Source of the DNA: Epiperipatus broadwayi
Lineage: Eukaryota; Onychophora; Udeonychophora; Euonychophora; Peripatidae
DNA length: 64,000 nucleotides
Reading direction: 5' to 3'
Assembly (NCBI GenBank): GCA_028023455.1
Contig: JAQFVV010000560.1
Span: 232,501-296,500 of the forward strand
Shown here piece by piece: positions 63,331-64,000 of this stretch (positions are counted from its first letter, which is position 1; each line of letters opens with the position of its first letter). A program made the position numbers and the translations under genes. Below the pieces are notes generated by a model. It was not told where the DNA came from, ran no database searches, and saw nothing but the letters and a program-made list of their open reading frames with translations.

Positions 63331-64000
63331 AGCACATACTCAACCTTATGCAGTCCAAAATGTCCATACAGACAATGCACATATTTAATTAAATGATTCC
63401 TAATCTTTTTAGGTATGAGGGTTCTCCAGGAACCTTCTTTTGCAGTAACCTTATATTGAAGGACACCGTCCTCAATACGATAAGCTCCTTCTTGTTGTTC
63501 TAACTTTGATAGGTCCATTAGTGAGGGATTCATGGCTCCTTTCTTGTAGGCTACCATTAGAGCATAATCCAGATCACTTGCCTGTATTTCTGGTAGTTTC
63601 CATAAATCCTGTTCCACGGAATCATCAATAACTGATGTAATTGCAGCGATACTTAAGTTATCCGAGTGTAGGTGATGCTGTGAAAGCTCTGCAGGGTGCC
63701 GACTTAAGATATCTGCCACAATGTTATTCTTGCCAGGGCAATATACCACTCTATATTGAAATTTCTGCAAGATCAAGCTCCACTGAATGAGCCGATCATT
63801 TGTCAGGTAACTATTATTCAGAAATTCTAATAATTTTGGTCCATAATAACAACGATGTTTGAGCCCAGGAAGAATTGTTTTAACTTTTCAAAGGCCCATA
63901 CAATGGCCAGAGCCTTCTTTTTAGTAGGCATATAATTATTTTCAGCCCCTTTAGGGTATGGCTACAAAAATATAATACCTTGTGATGTTTCTGCTCATCA
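63327..64000 (-). pseudogene. Gypsy-3 RNase H end, connection and integrase zinc region
   Basis: Minus strand from the window edge: HHKVLYF, then KKKALAIVWAFEKLKQFFLG (RNase H), then VVIMDQ where TDH is usual. In the 149-codon open frame 63776-63327: FQYRVVYCPGKNNIVADILS and then IRNHLIKYVHCLYGHFGLHK, the start of the integrase H2C2 zinc region. A C-rich remainder lies around 63250. The rest of pol and gag lies outside the window. Confidence 0.88.

Larger units (their letters stand above)
61300..64000 (-). mobile_element. Gypsy-family LTR retrotransposon Gypsy-3, 3' part (continues beyond the window)
   Basis: Minus strand: RNase H end, connection, integrase, polypurine tract and 3' LTR. Upstream parts lie beyond 64000. 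Coding frames are less damaged than in Gypsy-1 or Gypsy-2 (long open stretches of 149 and 112 codons), so this is the youngest of the three, though still broken. Confidence 0.92.

Overview
This is a very AT-rich, intron-and-exon-free stretch of what looks like an invertebrate animal nuclear genome. I find no host protein-coding gene, tRNA, rRNA or CRISPR array. Everything recognisable is a transposable element, usually decayed, or a simple or complex repeat. The element mix (APE-type LINEs, a Penelope-like element with a GIY-YIG domain, Gypsy LTR elements, a Merlin/ISXO2 transposase relic) and the very long (TTA)n and (TA)n arrays point to a metazoan. I cannot name the phylum from the sequence.

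Layout. 1-4.5 kb: AT-rich DNA with a hairpin (1248-1344) and a palindromic cluster of about 340-430 bp repeats (2659-4015). 4.5-6.5 kb: copy A of a diverged 2 kb repeat, carrying a foldback insertion; copy B is at 22.5-24.5 kb. 6.5-10.9 kb: a nearly complete Jockey/CR1-superfamily LINE (PHD finger, coiled coil and FP25K-like ORF1; APE endonuclease plus reverse transcriptase ORF2) lying between two long (TTA)n arrays. 10.9-11.7 kb: the 3' end of a Penelope-like element. 11.7-17.8 kb: Gypsy-1, with both LTRs, the 5' one truncated. 18.4-19.9 kb: a strand-asymmetric purine-rich segment. 20.6-21.3 kb: a Merlin transposase relic. 25.9 kb: a perfect 48-bp-arm hairpin. 33.3-41.5 kb: Gypsy-2 on the minus strand, with about 2 kb LTRs that contain microsatellites. 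42.0-45.4 kb: a 3.4 kb non-coding element with TGTAACC/GGTTACA ends inserted in (TA)n; a diverged partial copy lies at 57.85-59.76 kb. 46.1 kb: a 75-bp-arm hairpin. 48.2-49.5 kb: a LINE fragment joined to a second Penelope 3' end. 51.1-52.2 kb: a probable solo LTR. 52.2-57.8 kb: a LINE 3' fragment followed by a second, different, full-length but dead LINE. 61.3-64.0 kb: Gypsy-3 on the minus strand, running off the window.

The parts do not form a host pathway; they are layers of insertion. Three themes stand out. Many element ends abut (TA)n or (TTA)n arrays, suggesting microsatellites act as landing or recombination sites. Near-perfect hairpins recur. The integrases of all three Gypsy elements carry a Cys-Lys pair where related integrases normally carry the catalytic Glu.

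All similarity statements come from reading motifs and comparing parts of the window by eye. No database search was run.
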